Shown here piece after piece: positions 53,950 through 63,217 of a stretch of DNA of 64,000 nucleotides (the first letter of the stretch is position 1; the number at the start of each line of letters is the position of its first letter). A program made the translations under genes and the position numbers. Under the pieces are notes generated by a model that was not told where the DNA came from, made no database searches, and saw only the letters and a list, made by a program, of their open reading frames with translations. This DNA comes from Candidatus Protochlamydia phocaeensis. Its GTDB lineage: Bacteria; Chlamydiota; Chlamydiia; Chlamydiales; Parachlamydiaceae. The stretch is taken from assembly GCF_001545115.1 (NCBI RefSeq), contig NZ_FCNU01000023.1, forward strand, positions 1-64,000. The letters are read 5' to 3'.

Positions 53950-54838
53950 AAACAGACTCCTTCGCTTGTTTTAGCGTATATTCTAAAGCTTTTAATGCAT
54001 CTTCGCGTGTTTCCCAAACAGAAATAAAACGTCCTTTATGACAAAAAATGGCGCCAGGAATACCGGATACACGCTTGAGGTCTTCATCCAATAAGCCAGC
54101 CCATTCTTTAGGCTGAGGCAATCGAACTTTCATCCGATCTTGATAAGAGGGGGGAATTCCTCGCAACTTCCAATGTCCGCCCGATGGCATAATGACAAAT
54201 AAGGCCGGATGATCCTCTCCATTAAGCTCAAAAAAGATTTCCAGCCAAGGCAGATTTTGATCAAAAATTAAGCATTCCTGCGACTTGGCCATGCAATCCG
54301 CAACAATTTCTCGGCACGATTGCGTATATTTGAATCTTTCCCATAAGCGGTGCAAATGCTCAAAAACGAATTTCAACGCTTGATGAAAAGCTTGATTCTG
54401 CTCGTCTGCTTCGCAATCATAGCGGATAGGAGTAAAATTCGAAACAACATGCGAAAAGGAACAATAGCCCGGAATAAGCGGATCGCGCCCATTATCATGA
54501 GCATCTACCCCCATGATAAGCGTATGATTGAAAAACTCATACTCGTTCGGCTTTAAAAATCCCCGTTCCTCTAAGTATTTTAAAATCATTCCAGCACTGC
54601 TTAAAGGCCCTTGATAATCTGCTTGATGGTGATCAAAGAGCTTAGCAGCAGGATCATACACGCCTCCTACATCGCAGATATATTCACACGTGCTCAAAAG
54701 ATGCAAATCACGCGTGCGAATGATCTTATCTTCATCAATCAAATTAAAAAGCATTAATAGGGCACATGCAGTCACCTCATCAGCATGAAAAGTCCCGTCA
54801 TGTGTCCCACAGCTTCGCGGAATCTTGTTTGTATCCAT
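53891..54838 (-). CDS. MYG1/UPF0160-family protein (DHH-type)
   Basis: 315 residues. THDGTFHADEVTACALL, RTRD, DVGGVYDPAAKLFDHHQADYQG and GVDAHDNG match the MYG1/GAMM1 family, whose Asp/His clusters resemble DHH phosphoesterases; eukaryotic MYG1 has been described as an exonuclease. Typical full length. It overlaps hinT by 59 nt at the 3' end, so the two are coupled. Confidence 0.9.
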   Translation of the reverse strand: MDTNKIPRSCGTHDGTFHADEVTACALLMLFNLIDEDKIIRTRDLHLLSTCEYICDVGGVYDPAAKLFDHHQADYQGPLSSAGMILKYLEERGFLKPNEYEFFNHTLIMGVDAHDNGRDPLIPGYCSFSHVVSNFTPIRYDCEADEQNQAFHQALKFVFEHLHRLWERFKYTQSCREIVADCMAKSQECLIFDQNLPWLEIFFELNGEDHPALFVIMPSGGHWKLRGIPPSYQDRMKVRLPQPKEWAGLLDEDLKRVSGIPGAIFCHKGRFISVWETREDALKALEYTLKQAKESVYGNDICKNYQGGTSVRESV

Positions 54839-54957
54839 CTCGATAAGCCTTATCCTTTTGGAGCGCCTTACCTATTCGCTTGCAAACTGAGAAGATTGTC
54901 TACGGCATGCTATTGAAAAAGCCTAATCTTTCGCCTTATTCATTCGAAACACTGACT

Positions 54958-55060
54958 TTAGAGACATTCTGAATTGCTACCGGCCTGTTCGAAATGATTT
55001 TCTCTCTAGGAACTCGCAACGCAGGCTAAGAAATTATGAATTCAGAGAATGTCTCTTATA
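54958..55060. repeat. Palindromic element 1 in the long gap
   Basis: TTAGAGACATTCTGAATT on the left pairs with GAATTCAGAGAATGTCTCT (55038-55056) apart from a two-base bulge. The interior reads ...TCTCTCTAGGAACTCGCAACGCAGGC. Confidence 0.6.
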
Positions 55061-55303
55061 ACAATCCTCCTGATAACTAAAAACAGCTCTAAAACAAATA
55101 AAAAACAATTATGGCACAAGGATATTTTTATGTAAAAGCCCAAATCTATCCAAAATAAAATAAAATTTAAAAAACCTTATACTCAATCGATAAAAGTTAA
55201 ACCTAGCTATACCTCACTTATATTTAGCTTTTTACTGCTTCATGAAAAATTTTCTCTTCAAAAACATCCCTATTAACCTGCGTTTGGAGGTTTTGCTCTT
55301 AGA

Positions 55304-55417
55304 GAGTGTATTAAAAACCTAATAGCCTAGATTCGCGTTCTTTTCTCCTAATAGCAATTGGATTTAATATGCCTCTTATCCTAGGCTTCAGCCTAAGCAG
55401 TTTTTAACGCACACTTC
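55304..55417. repeat. Palindromic element 2 in the long gap
   Basis: GAGTGTATTAAAAACCTAAT on the left and the complementary arm up to AACGCACACTT on the right, with CCTAG / CTAGG inside. Its inner CCTAGATTCGCG ... CTTTTCTCCTAA is shared with the minus strand of 19604-19671. Confidence 0.6.
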
Positions 55418-55905
55418 AAATTTTTCCTATGTTATGAACATTTTTTGAATTTAACCCCTTCCCCTCCCTTTCTTAAAGATCTGTTTTTCAACCCCTTCAA
55501 TCAAATCATCACAAATAACTGACTGTTAATTGTTTAATAAAACAACCATTTCCTTTCTTCTTCTTGAATAGAGCTTTACACCTCTGGTTTCCTCTCAGGG
55601 CAAGCCCTAAGTTACAAATACCTCGTCTACAAAATTTCCACATTTTTAAAATCTTAGGGTGAAGATTTAAGGCAAAAAGGCATACAAAAAGCATACACTT
55701 TCGTTTAACAGAAAAGCAATTGAGCGATTTCTTTCTCGAGAACGTAAATTTTAAGTCATTGAAAAAGAGCGAATATTCACGCCTAAATGTTGGTTTTGTC
55801 ACATCGACTGCATCCAATTAAAAATTAAAGAATTTTAGTAGGCGAGTTAAGGAAGGATTAGGCTGCGCCTCTTTTAATTATGGATTTCCATTTTTTATAA
55901 AAAGA

Positions 55906-56077
55906 TTAAGCACCTGAGCGTGGAGTTTTTCTGCTCTTTGGAATGCGTCAAAGCCTCGAAAATGAACAAATGGCAGAGCGGTCAATATAAAAAAATAGGC
56001 ACTGCCTTGCCATTTGTTCAGCTGCAAGAGCTTTCACGTTAGTCAAAAGGGCAAAAAAACTCCACACGCAGGTTAAT
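55906..56077. repeat. Palindromic element 3, 172 nt, near-continuous hairpin
   Basis: CACCTGAGCGTGGAGTTTTT (left, from 55911) pairs with AAAAAACTCCACACGCAGGTT (right). Inside, GAACAAATGGCAGAGCGGT (55964-55982) pairs with ACTGCCTTGCCATTTGTTC (56001-56019). The stretch GAGCTTTCACGTTAGTC recurs as GAGCTTTCCACGTTAATC in the element at 62982, so both belong to one family. Confidence 0.7.
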
Positions 56078-56186
56078 AGAGAAGCAATTACAAAGTAGAT
56101 GAAAAACAAGAGATCTTGTATTTTGATTTTTGCTCTCTGCTTGCTACTGCCTTCGAATTTGCTCTTAAAAGGATAAATGCAAAGCC

Positions 56187-58301
56187 ATGGAAAACTATTT
56201 AGATTTTAGCCAATACGATTTAGCCACACCTGATGGTTCAATTACGAACTTAACGCATATTAATGAAACAACGGCAGAGGCAATTGTTTTTATTCCCAAT
56301 ATTTCGCCTCGCTTTGTCGGATTTAATATTGAACCTCAATCGATTTATTTTAACATTAAGAGCACCCTTGCCCAGCTGGGATTAGATGGAGTCGGAATCG
56401 CTTTTGAGCTCGACTTAAAAAATCAATGCGCGCAGGTTCAAGTTCAGCTGCATGCCATAGGGCCAATAGCGGTAGAAATGTTGAAGCTTTTGCAGGTTGG
56501 GTCTTCGATCGGGAAGCTATTTGCTGCTGACGAACGCCGCCGCGTTCGCGATCCTGACTATCTTGCCCGTATGTTTGGTCGTTCGGATCGCTGGGGGCAG
56601 CCTTTGCTGTCATTAGGCGGATTGCATGGCAGTAACGACCTTATTTTAGATAAAGTGGACGGCCGCACAGTCGCCTATCTGACTTTGCAGAATGGACGTG
56701 TCATCTACGATTCCTCCATCTACGGCTTCCTTCCCACCTTATCCAAAGCGTTGGTTACGGGATCAAAAATGAGGGACATCCTTCGTTTACATCAAGAATG
56801 GAAGCCGCTAATGACGCGAAATGTAAACGAAAATGAAATCCTTCTCGTCCGCACCCTTCCCTTGCATATTAGGACAGTTTTTGCGCGCGTTGTAGATAAC
56901 CTCCTTTCGCCAGGCTATCACCATACGTCTGCTTCAATTTTGCAGCCTGATACGTATGCATCCGGGGATATTTATGAGCTATTTGGGAATAGTAAAAGAG
57001 AAATCACCGATATTCCTTTAGAGTTCTATACGCTTGAGCCTTATCGTGAGCACGTCTTCTTTTCCGACCGCGATCAGCTGCAAACCTGTTTAGAAGACAG
57101 CAAAACATTGTTCGAAGCCTTTGCGACCGCTCCCCTTCCCCTTGAGAACCGGGCGGCTGTTTTTATTGTGAAAGGACAGCAGCTTAAATCTCTTAAATCG
57201 GAAGATTGGATTAGCCGCGAGACCCGCCTTCATGAATTTCCCGGCCCCTTTCATGGGACCAGGCAGGCCTTGATGGTTGAGCGTTATATCGAGCAACAGC
57301 CCTCTTATCCATTTTTAAAAAGCATTGATAGCGGAGGAATCACTAGCCAAGGCATTTTATTAACCCGCTATTTTCCTTCCCCTTTGATGAAGCGTATGCT
57401 TTTGAGCGATCAAGTCCAGCGCTGTCTGAAGGGCATTTACTTTCAATATCCTTCCTTGTCTGGACTGAATTTTTTCTCTGCGGAAGATCGGGCATTGCTT
57501 CATGACTTGGAAAAATTTGCCATCCCCGTTTTTTGGGTCGACGAGATAAGCGGGCAAATCTTGCAATACATTCAAAAACCGGATCGCGATTCCGGCCTTT
57601 TTGTGCCCCTTAATAAAGTAGACATGTTTCTAAAATCAACTGTCTTTGGCATTTATGGATCCAATCTAGTTGCCGGAGATTTTGGCCAGGAACTGCAGAA
57701 GCTCCTTCAGGGAATTTTAGATATGCGGGCCGAAATGAACCATCCCCTCCTTAGCAAAAATACACCTCTTGCCCTAGTGACAGGCGGGGGGCCGGGAGCG
57801 ATGGAAGTGGGCAACCGCATTGCCAAGGAGCTCAATATTTTATCGTGCGCGAATATAGTCGATTTCCGGCAAAAAGATGCCTCGGTCGTCAACGAACAGC
57901 TGCAAAATCCCTATATAGAAGCCAAAATGACCTACCGTTTAGATAAACTGGTAGAAAGGCAAGCGGAATTCAACCTGGACTTTCCCATTTTTCTAATGGG
58001 AGGCGTTGGAACAGACTTTGAGTATTGCCTAGAAGAAGTCAGGCGCAAAGTCGGCTCTGTCAATGCCACACCCATTATTTTATTTGGAGAAGCCGAGTAT
58101 TGGCACAAAAAAATTACAAATCGATTCGAATGCAATTTGCACAGCGGAACAATCAAGGGATCAGAATGGCTGAGCAATTGTTTCTATTGCATTCAAAAAG
58201 CGGAACAGGGCTTAAAGGTCTATCGAGACTATTTTTCAGGCGCCTTGCAAATCGGCAAAAATGGCCCCATTTATGAAGAAGGGTTTGTCGCAGTGACTTA
58301 G
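56187..58301 (+). CDS. LOG-family Rossmann protein with long N-terminal extension
   Basis: 704 residues, far longer than stand-alone LOG proteins (~190). The C-terminal third carries LALVTGGGPGAMEVGNRIAKE and FPIFLMGGVGTDFEYCLEEVRRK, the nucleotide-binding motifs of the LOG/lysine-decarboxylase-like family (the PGGxGTxxE motif is here MGGVGTDFE). The first ~450 residues have no domain I know (FIPNISPRFVGFNIEPQSIYFNIKS; ARMFGRSDRWGQPLLSLGG). It may act in nucleotide salvage or as a phosphoribohydrolase. Ribosome site AAAGG lies ~15 nt upstream. Monocistronic. Confidence 0.75.
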   Translation: MENYLDFSQYDLATPDGSITNLTHINETTAEAIVFIPNISPRFVGFNIEPQSIYFNIKSTLAQLGLDGVGIAFELDLKNQCAQVQVQLHAIGPIAVEMLKLLQVGSSIGKLFAADERRRVRDPDYLARMFGRSDRWGQPLLSLGGLHGSNDLILDKVDGRTVAYLTLQNGRVIYDSSIYGFLPTLSKALVTGSKMRDILRLHQEWKPLMTRNVNENEILLVRTLPLHIRTVFARVVDNLLSPGYHHTSASILQPDTYASGDIYELFGNSKREITDIPLEFYTLEPYREHVFFSDRDQLQTCLEDSKTLFEAFATAPLPLENRAAVFIVKGQQLKSLKSEDWISRETRLHEFPGPFHGTRQALMVERYIEQQPSYPFLKSIDSGGITSQGILLTRYFPSPLMKRMLLSDQVQRCLKGIYFQYPSLSGLNFFSAEDRALLHDLEKFAIPVFWVDEISGQILQYIQKPDRDSGLFVPLNKVDMFLKSTVFGIYGSNLVAGDFGQELQKLLQGILDMRAEMNHPLLSKNTPLALVTGGGPGAMEVGNRIAKELNILSCANIVDFRQKDASVVNEQLQNPYIEAKMTYRLDKLVERQAEFNLDFPIFLMGGVGTDFEYCLEEVRRKVGSVNATPIILFGEAEYWHKKITNRFECNLHSGTIKGSEWLSNCFYCIQKAEQGLKVYRDYFSGALQIGKNGPIYEEGFVAVT

Positions 58302-58540
58302 CAAGTAAATTGTGGCAAAGTTGCTCGGGTCCTTGCTAGATAGGCGTTGGTTCTTATTTATTCTTGGAATGGCTTACAGCCAGACTTTTGAAGAAAGCTG
58401 CCAAAAAGCCCCTCTCTATGCCGGCTGCTTAAAAAGATAAACCAGAACCCAAAAGAATATACAAAAGCCAGTTAAGCTTTTTCGCGACGATTTTCCCCTC
58501 TAAGGGATGCATTAAAACCGCTAATCATTTTTTACAGGAT

Positions 58541-59470
58541 TTAACGTTCTGCCTGCTCCTTTTCTGCTTGTTCGGCATTGAAAAGCGCAACTTTCAGAAA
58601 TGGAGCCACTTGATCGACCGGCACTTTTTCATCCAAATTAGAGGACTTGGTTAGCAAAATAGATAAATAGTCAAGCCCTGCTACGTCTTGATTGGCAATT
58701 TTTTCAATATTGCGCCAATAATTGCGCCTATAGTTAGGATATTTTTTTAAAAAGCTTAGGATTTGGCTAATGGTTGGACTGATTTCATTGATAAGAGAGC
58801 CTTCTTTATAATAATTTTTCCACCCTTGAAAAGCTTGGCGGACGATAAGAGGCAAAGTGGAATCCGGCAATGTCTGCAAGTCTTTTAGGTTTTTATATTC
58901 CTCTTTTTGAATGAGCTGAACATAGGCTTCCGGAGCTTTTTTCCAGTTTTTAGGCTGCCATTCCTCCACTTGCTGTAAAAACTCCTCAAATTCCCCAGGA
59001 GCAATCGAGCGCGGAATGAAATTAGGGACCAATAAACGCTTCCAGGTATGATAGAGAAAAAGAAGATCCGGAGGAGCCGAGACAAGGTCTTCCGTAGAAC
59101 TCAAGTTCAACGTCTCCTTTGTTGATAAAAACCCTGGCAAATAACCTGTTTTATTAGAAACATTGGAACGCAAAAAAGAAGGGAATTGCCATAAAAAGAC
59201 AGAGAAATCCCGATTGCTGACGTCAAGAAAAGGCTCTACCTTTTTTTCCTTTTGAACAACTCCTTGATACCATCCCGTCATCCCCCAAATAATTGCAATC
59301 ACAGCAGTGGCTAAGAAAATCCATAGCCAAATCGGAAAACCCGCTGCCGGAGACGGGCTTTCCTGAATAAAATCCTTCTCCGATAAAGGCGGCGGAGAAG
59401 AGGGTTGGGAAGGAGAGCTTTTGCTCTCCAATGTATCTTTATCAAAAGGGCCTGGCTCGTCTGGGTTCAT
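58541..59470 (-). CDS. Unknown single-pass membrane protein behind DUF1207 gene
   Basis: 309 residues. N-terminal Pro/Ser-rich stretch (LESKSSPSQPSSPPPLSEKD), one membrane segment at ~47-66 (FPIWLWIFLATAVIAIIWGM), then a soluble helical domain with many Trp and Tyr residues and an Ala/Glu-rich tail. No motif recognised. It begins 4 nt after the DUF1207 stop, so the pair is cotranscribed and may work together in the envelope. Confidence 0.75.
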   Translation of the reverse strand: MNPDEPGPFDKDTLESKSSPSQPSSPPPLSEKDFIQESPSPAAGFPIWLWIFLATAVIAIIWGMTGWYQGVVQKEKKVEPFLDVSNRDFSVFLWQFPSFLRSNVSNKTGYLPGFLSTKETLNLSSTEDLVSAPPDLLFLYHTWKRLLVPNFIPRSIAPGEFEEFLQQVEEWQPKNWKKAPEAYVQLIQKEEYKNLKDLQTLPDSTLPLIVRQAFQGWKNYYKEGSLINEISPTISQILSFLKKYPNYRRNYWRNIEKIANQDVAGLDYLSILLTKSSNLDEKVPVDQVAPFLKVALFNAEQAEKEQAER

Positions 59471-59474
59471 ATCA

Positions 59475-60581
59475 TTAATATCCGTAAGAGCCTCTTACAC
59501 TAAAATAATGGGTAGGATGCTTGCAAAATTGACCATCTAAAGAGTAGCCATCATGGTACTCAATAAAGAGTCGGAATTTATGCCGGTTTCCCGATACCTT
59601 TCCCCATTCATAGCCCAATACATAGGTATTGTTGATATGCCGTTTGAAATGCGACTGATAGTAAAAATTCATGCCAAAAAAAGGTTCGCCATAGAGGCGG
59701 TTGCAATAGTCGCGATAGCCTAGCTGAGGCAGGCGCAGTTCCAATCCAGCCTGAAGATAAATTTCCCCGACTCTAAAAGAATCGTCCTGGCAGGCAACCC
59801 AACCGATTCCTCCATAGAGGCGAATTTCTCTGGTGAATTGATTGGATACAAAAAAATCAAACGCTTCAATACTTGGATTGCGGCGGTCAAAGTGGGGATG
59901 GTTTAATAAAAACTCATCTCCAATATGCGTAGAAATATGATAACCCCTTAAACGGAAAGCCCAATTTTCAAAGGCATATGTCAATGGAAAACCGACATAA
60001 TAGTCTGCATCAACAAGGGGGGATGAATCATGAAGCGGATCAAAGATAGCCCATACGCCGCCTTCAAGATCTAATTGAAGATCCCCGTGCCAGCACCACA
60101 CATCCACCCATCGGAAGATGGGAAATGTATCCCAAAAAGAGACATCAATGACATTCTTCTCGATTACACGGTCATTGAAACGCCAGCCAACAGAATAAGT
60201 CGCCTGCCTAGGATCGGCAAGGAGCGGACGGAATAAAGGAGGTCCTTCCGGAAACCATATCCCCCATAAATGATGAGAACGGGCAAACTCGCAATCTGTC
60301 TCGGGATCTGCTTCACACCATTCATTTTCATTATAAATTTCAGGATGGACCTGTCTATAAAGATCAAAATCTCGTTCTAGCTGTTGGTCTACTACAGACG
60401 TTTCGCTTGCACAGGGATCGCATTCATTGATTTTTTCACAACTATTTTCGCAACAATAGGAAGAATTGCCTTGGTTTAATTCCCCATATACATTGTCATA
60501 ACCATAATCGGGCTCATCTGCCTGGAGTGCGGTCCCATTCAACCCCAATAAAAAAATCCAAAGATATCTCGCATAGCGCAT
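59475..60581 (-). CDS. DUF1207 outer membrane protein
   Basis: 368 residues. Signal peptide MRYARYLWIFLLGLNGTALQA, then an acidic region with a Cys cluster (YCCENSCEKINECDPCASE). The body fits DUF1207: FPEGPPLFRPLLADPRQATYSVGWRF, then alternating amphipathic strands ending in RGSYGY with a terminal Tyr. Beta-barrel in the outer membrane. Cysteine enrichment at the N-terminus fits a disulfide-linked chlamydial envelope. Operon with 58541. Confidence 0.85.
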   Translation of the reverse strand: MRYARYLWIFLLGLNGTALQADEPDYGYDNVYGELNQGNSSYCCENSCEKINECDPCASETSVVDQQLERDFDLYRQVHPEIYNENEWCEADPETDCEFARSHHLWGIWFPEGPPLFRPLLADPRQATYSVGWRFNDRVIEKNVIDVSFWDTFPIFRWVDVWCWHGDLQLDLEGGVWAIFDPLHDSSPLVDADYYVGFPLTYAFENWAFRLRGYHISTHIGDEFLLNHPHFDRRNPSIEAFDFFVSNQFTREIRLYGGIGWVACQDDSFRVGEIYLQAGLELRLPQLGYRDYCNRLYGEPFFGMNFYYQSHFKRHINNTYVLGYEWGKVSGNRHKFRLFIEYHDGYSLDGQFCKHPTHYFSVRGSYGY

Positions 60582-60784
60582 AGTATTTCTCTCGTAAATG
60601 CGGTTAATGGCAAGAGTCTTTTCGACTCTAGTTTTTTTTATATAAAAGAATTAACGGATAGCAAAATGATGAGATATCTGCAAGAAACAACTCATAATGC
60701 AGGCTATAAATTTTAATTTTTACTTTGATAAGTCAAGCGGAAGGATGGATAGGCCTTGCCTATCGAGCAAGGCCCTCAGGATTT

Positions 60785-60991
60785 TTAATGAGAACGAGTG
60801 GGAACGGGACAATCACAAGGCTTGCCTTGGCCGCAACCGCAATGGCAAGGAGCCACACACCCGCATCCACAAGGACAAGACGAGCCGGATCGATAGGCAG
60901 GCCTTTGAGAATAACCTTCATATCCATAAGGATCGGCCATTAATGATGATGAGCTCAGTAAACAGGCTATAAGAAAAAAGTAACCTTTCAT
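60785..60991 (-). CDS. Small secreted cysteine-rich protein
   Basis: 68 residues, start confirmed by GGAGG five bases before the ATG. Signal peptide MKGYFFLIACLLSSSSLMA, then YGYEGYSQRPAYRSG and a cysteine block SCPCGCGCVAPCHCGCG followed by KPCDC: nine cysteines within about 25 residues. No lipobox. Comparable in size to the chlamydial cysteine-rich OmcA but without visible homology. Could be a disulfide cross-linker of the envelope or a metal binder (inference). About 200 nt upstream of the DUF1207 gene in the same direction. Confidence 0.8.
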   Translation of the reverse strand: MKGYFFLIACLLSSSSLMADPYGYEGYSQRPAYRSGSSCPCGCGCVAPCHCGCGQGKPCDCPVPTRSH

Positions 60992-61139
60992 CGTACCCTC
61001 CTTCTATTGTTAGAGTAATTCTTTCACTTGTTCAATTATTTTATTTATAACCTTTCCTTTCTTTCAGATCAATCTTGCCAATGAAAATCCCCTTTTTGCT
61101 TGCCGTTTTAAAACCCATAGTTACTTCTGCTTGAGGTGA

Positions 61140-61220
61140 TTTTCTCCCTATAAGGCAATAGGGAGATCACAATATTGGATGGATATTGCCCGCTATTTCC
61201 TATGGCTTCCTAGGAGAAAA
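61140..61220. repeat. Palindromic element upstream of the M48 protease
   Basis: TTTTCTCCCTATAAGGCAAT on the left pairs imperfectly with the right arm ending CCTAGGAGAAAA (61209-61220); centre CAATATT-GGATGG-ATATTG, like the centre of the rpoB/rpoC element. The rest of 60992-61414 shows no gene. Confidence 0.6.
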
Positions 61221-61414
61221 CTCGGATCTCGGTCGTTAGCAATTGCAGGATGCCTTGTAGGGAATATCTTTCGCTTCACAATCCCCTATCCTTTTCTCTT
61301 TTCTGGCAATTTTCGTCTTCCATATTAAACAAATAGAGATTTGTTGAAGAAGATCTATCCGAAATTTGCCTGGTTTGATATATCCAATTTCAAATAAGAC
61401 GGAAGGAGGCTTTC

Positions 61415-62311
61415 ATGGGGCTATTTGACGACTCTGGTAACGAGCCAAGAAGAAGAGGCGGCGGAGGGATTTTCCTAGCCTTGATCATCGCTGCGGTGGG
61501 CTTTTTAATGTATATGACCCAAACGGAACAAAATCCGATTACTGGAGAAAAGCAGCATATTTCTTTGACTCCCGAGCAGGAAATCAAATTGGGCTTGCAA
61601 TCCGCCCCCGAAATGGCCGCCCAAATGGGAGGAGAAATTCCCGCCAGCGACCCGCGCACCCAAGAGGTTCGAAAGATCGGCCAGGAAATTTTAGGCAAAA
61701 GCATTGCCCATAAAGGACCCTGGAGATTCCAATTTCACTTATTAGCCGATCCTAAAACAATTAATGCTTTTGCTTTGCCTGGAGGACAAGTGTTTATTAC
61801 GCTTGGACTTTTCAACCGCTTGCAGACGGAGGGACAATTGGCCGGGGTTCTCTCCCATGAAATGGGCCATGTCATAGAAAGGCATGCGGCCCAGCAAATG
61901 GCTAAAGGGCAGCTAGGGCAAATTCTTGTGATGGCAACGGGTGTAGGGGCAAGTGATAGCCAGCATCCTGGGCGAGGATATCAAGCAGCCATGATCGCTA
62001 ATGTAGTCAATCAAATGACGCAATTGCGTTATGGCCGAAAAGATGAATTGGAAGCCGATCAATGGGGACTTCAGCTCATGACAGAAGCGGGATATAATCC
62101 GGAAGCCATGATACAAGTCATGGAAATTTTGGAAAAAGCTGTCCCAGGTGGACATACGCCTGAAATGTTACTGACCCATCCTTATCCCGAGCATCGCATT
62201 GAAGCCATTAAAGCTTACTTAGAAAAACACCCGGCAAGTAAGAATCTTAAGGAAGGGGCGAGCCTTAAACCTCTCACCACTCAGTCTTCTTCCTTTTCGT
62301 CGGATTCATAA
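61415..62311 (+). CDS. Membrane-anchored M48-family metalloprotease
   Basis: 298 residues. A basic start with GGGIFLALIIAAVGFLMYM as N-terminal anchor, then a periplasmic-type catalytic domain: SHEMGHVIERHAA with His148, Glu149 and His152, and the third ligand Glu in RKDELEADQWG. TYHP-like end (LLTHPYPEHRIEAI) fits the LoiP/BepA-like group. Likely role: quality control of envelope proteins. AAGGAGG precedes the ATG. Confidence 0.9.
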   Translation: MGLFDDSGNEPRRRGGGGIFLALIIAAVGFLMYMTQTEQNPITGEKQHISLTPEQEIKLGLQSAPEMAAQMGGEIPASDPRTQEVRKIGQEILGKSIAHKGPWRFQFHLLADPKTINAFALPGGQVFITLGLFNRLQTEGQLAGVLSHEMGHVIERHAAQQMAKGQLGQILVMATGVGASDSQHPGRGYQAAMIANVVNQMTQLRYGRKDELEADQWGLQLMTEAGYNPEAMIQVMEILEKAVPGGHTPEMLLTHPYPEHRIEAIKAYLEKHPASKNLKEGASLKPLTTQSSSFSSDS

Positions 62312-62434
62312 GGCAAGAGAAAAAATGGATTATCTTCTCAACTGGCATGCCCTATCTTGCTTCTAGCTCAAAGTTGGAAATAAGCCAAATTAGGGCTACG
62401 CTCTTCCATTCACGAGAAAATCATTAAGGCCTTC

Positions 62435-62890
62435 TTAGGAAGGCTTGTCTTTTAAAAATTTTTGATAAAAGGCTAAGGTATCCTTTTCCCCTGCCATTAA
62501 GGGCATCTTTAAAGCCTCTTCTACTGTGACCCATTTGAACTCATCATGCTCGCGTAGCTCTAAGACAATAGACGGCTGCTGCGAGAAGGAATAATGGAAC
62601 ATATGGTACACAAAATCGATTTGCTGCCGGATATAAAGCGTGATAATTTCTTCCAAGCCCTCTTTTCTCAATACCACTCCTATTTCCTCAAAAGCCTCTC
62701 TAATAATCGCGGAAACAGAATCTTCTCCCTGCTCAAGCTTTCCGGCAGGCACTCCCCATGTATGCCCCTGGGATTTAGCGGGATGGCGCCGCAATAGAAG
62801 AATGTTGTCTTGATAAGTGCAATAGCAACTAGCGACCTCTACGCGAGGCTTAAAATCAGAAGGAGGAGTTAAAAAAATAAGGCATTCCAT
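62435..62890 (-). CDS. Nudix hydrolase
   Basis: 151 residues. Nudix box GVPAGKLEQGEDSVSAIIREAFEEIGV is complete (G-x5-E-x7-REU-x-EE-x-GU). Sequence before it (YQDNILLLRRHPAKSQGHTWGVP) is typical of NTP or dinucleotide hydrolases with broad substrate range. Monocistronic. Confidence 0.9.
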   Translation of the reverse strand: MECLIFLTPPSDFKPRVEVASCYCTYQDNILLLRRHPAKSQGHTWGVPAGKLEQGEDSVSAIIREAFEEIGVVLRKEGLEEIITLYIRQQIDFVYHMFHYSFSQQPSIVLELREHDEFKWVTVEEALKMPLMAGEKDTLAFYQKFLKDKPS

Positions 62891-62981
62891 GAAAAAGAAG
62901 ATGAATGGTTATGTTCACCTTATCATCATAGCGCAAATGATCCCCTTCCTCAAAACTAAATCTTTTCAAATCGACCGTCGG

Positions 62982-63102
62982 TTAACGACCTGAATGTTGA
63001 GTTTTTCCCTTTCAATTGCATCAAAGCTCTCGCAGATGAAAAAGGACGGGAGCTTTCCACGTTAATCCCAAGGGTAAAAAGAACCCCAAAATTCAAGTTA
63101 AT
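62982..63102. repeat. Palindromic element between Nudix gene and secreted protein gene
   Basis: GTTAACGACCTGAATGTTGAG on the left pairs with CCCCAAAATTCAAGTTAAT (63084-63102). Inner GCATCAAAGCTCTCG and GAGCTTTCCACGTTAATC match the element at 55906, so they are relatives. Confidence 0.65.
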
Positions 63103-63217
63103 AAAAGTTCCAAAACATAAAGGCTTTGCCAAATCCCTTTCAGGATCGACAAAGCCTAGAAACTTCAACGGTTTAGCTTAAGGAATAGCTATATCTGAAA
63201 ATTTGTCCTATATCTTA

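Larger units (their letters stand above)
54839..56186. other. 1.35-kb non-coding region rich in palindromic elements
   Basis: No convincing gene. It contains three long inverted-repeat elements (54958-55060, 55304-55417, 55906-56077) and a single element end at 55270-55300 (ATTAACCTGCG, GGAGGTTTTGCTC). A frame at 55509-55817 on the minus strand has no ribosome site or recognisable protein. Confidence 0.6.

Noticed and set aside
55509-55817. 102-codon open frame on the minus strand
   Set aside because: No ribosome site, Lys/Phe/Cys-biased random composition, no motif, and it lies in a repeat-rich non-coding region.
60697-60972. Plus-strand frames over the Cys-rich gene
   Set aside because: The minus-strand frame has a signal peptide and GGAGG; the plus frames have neither.
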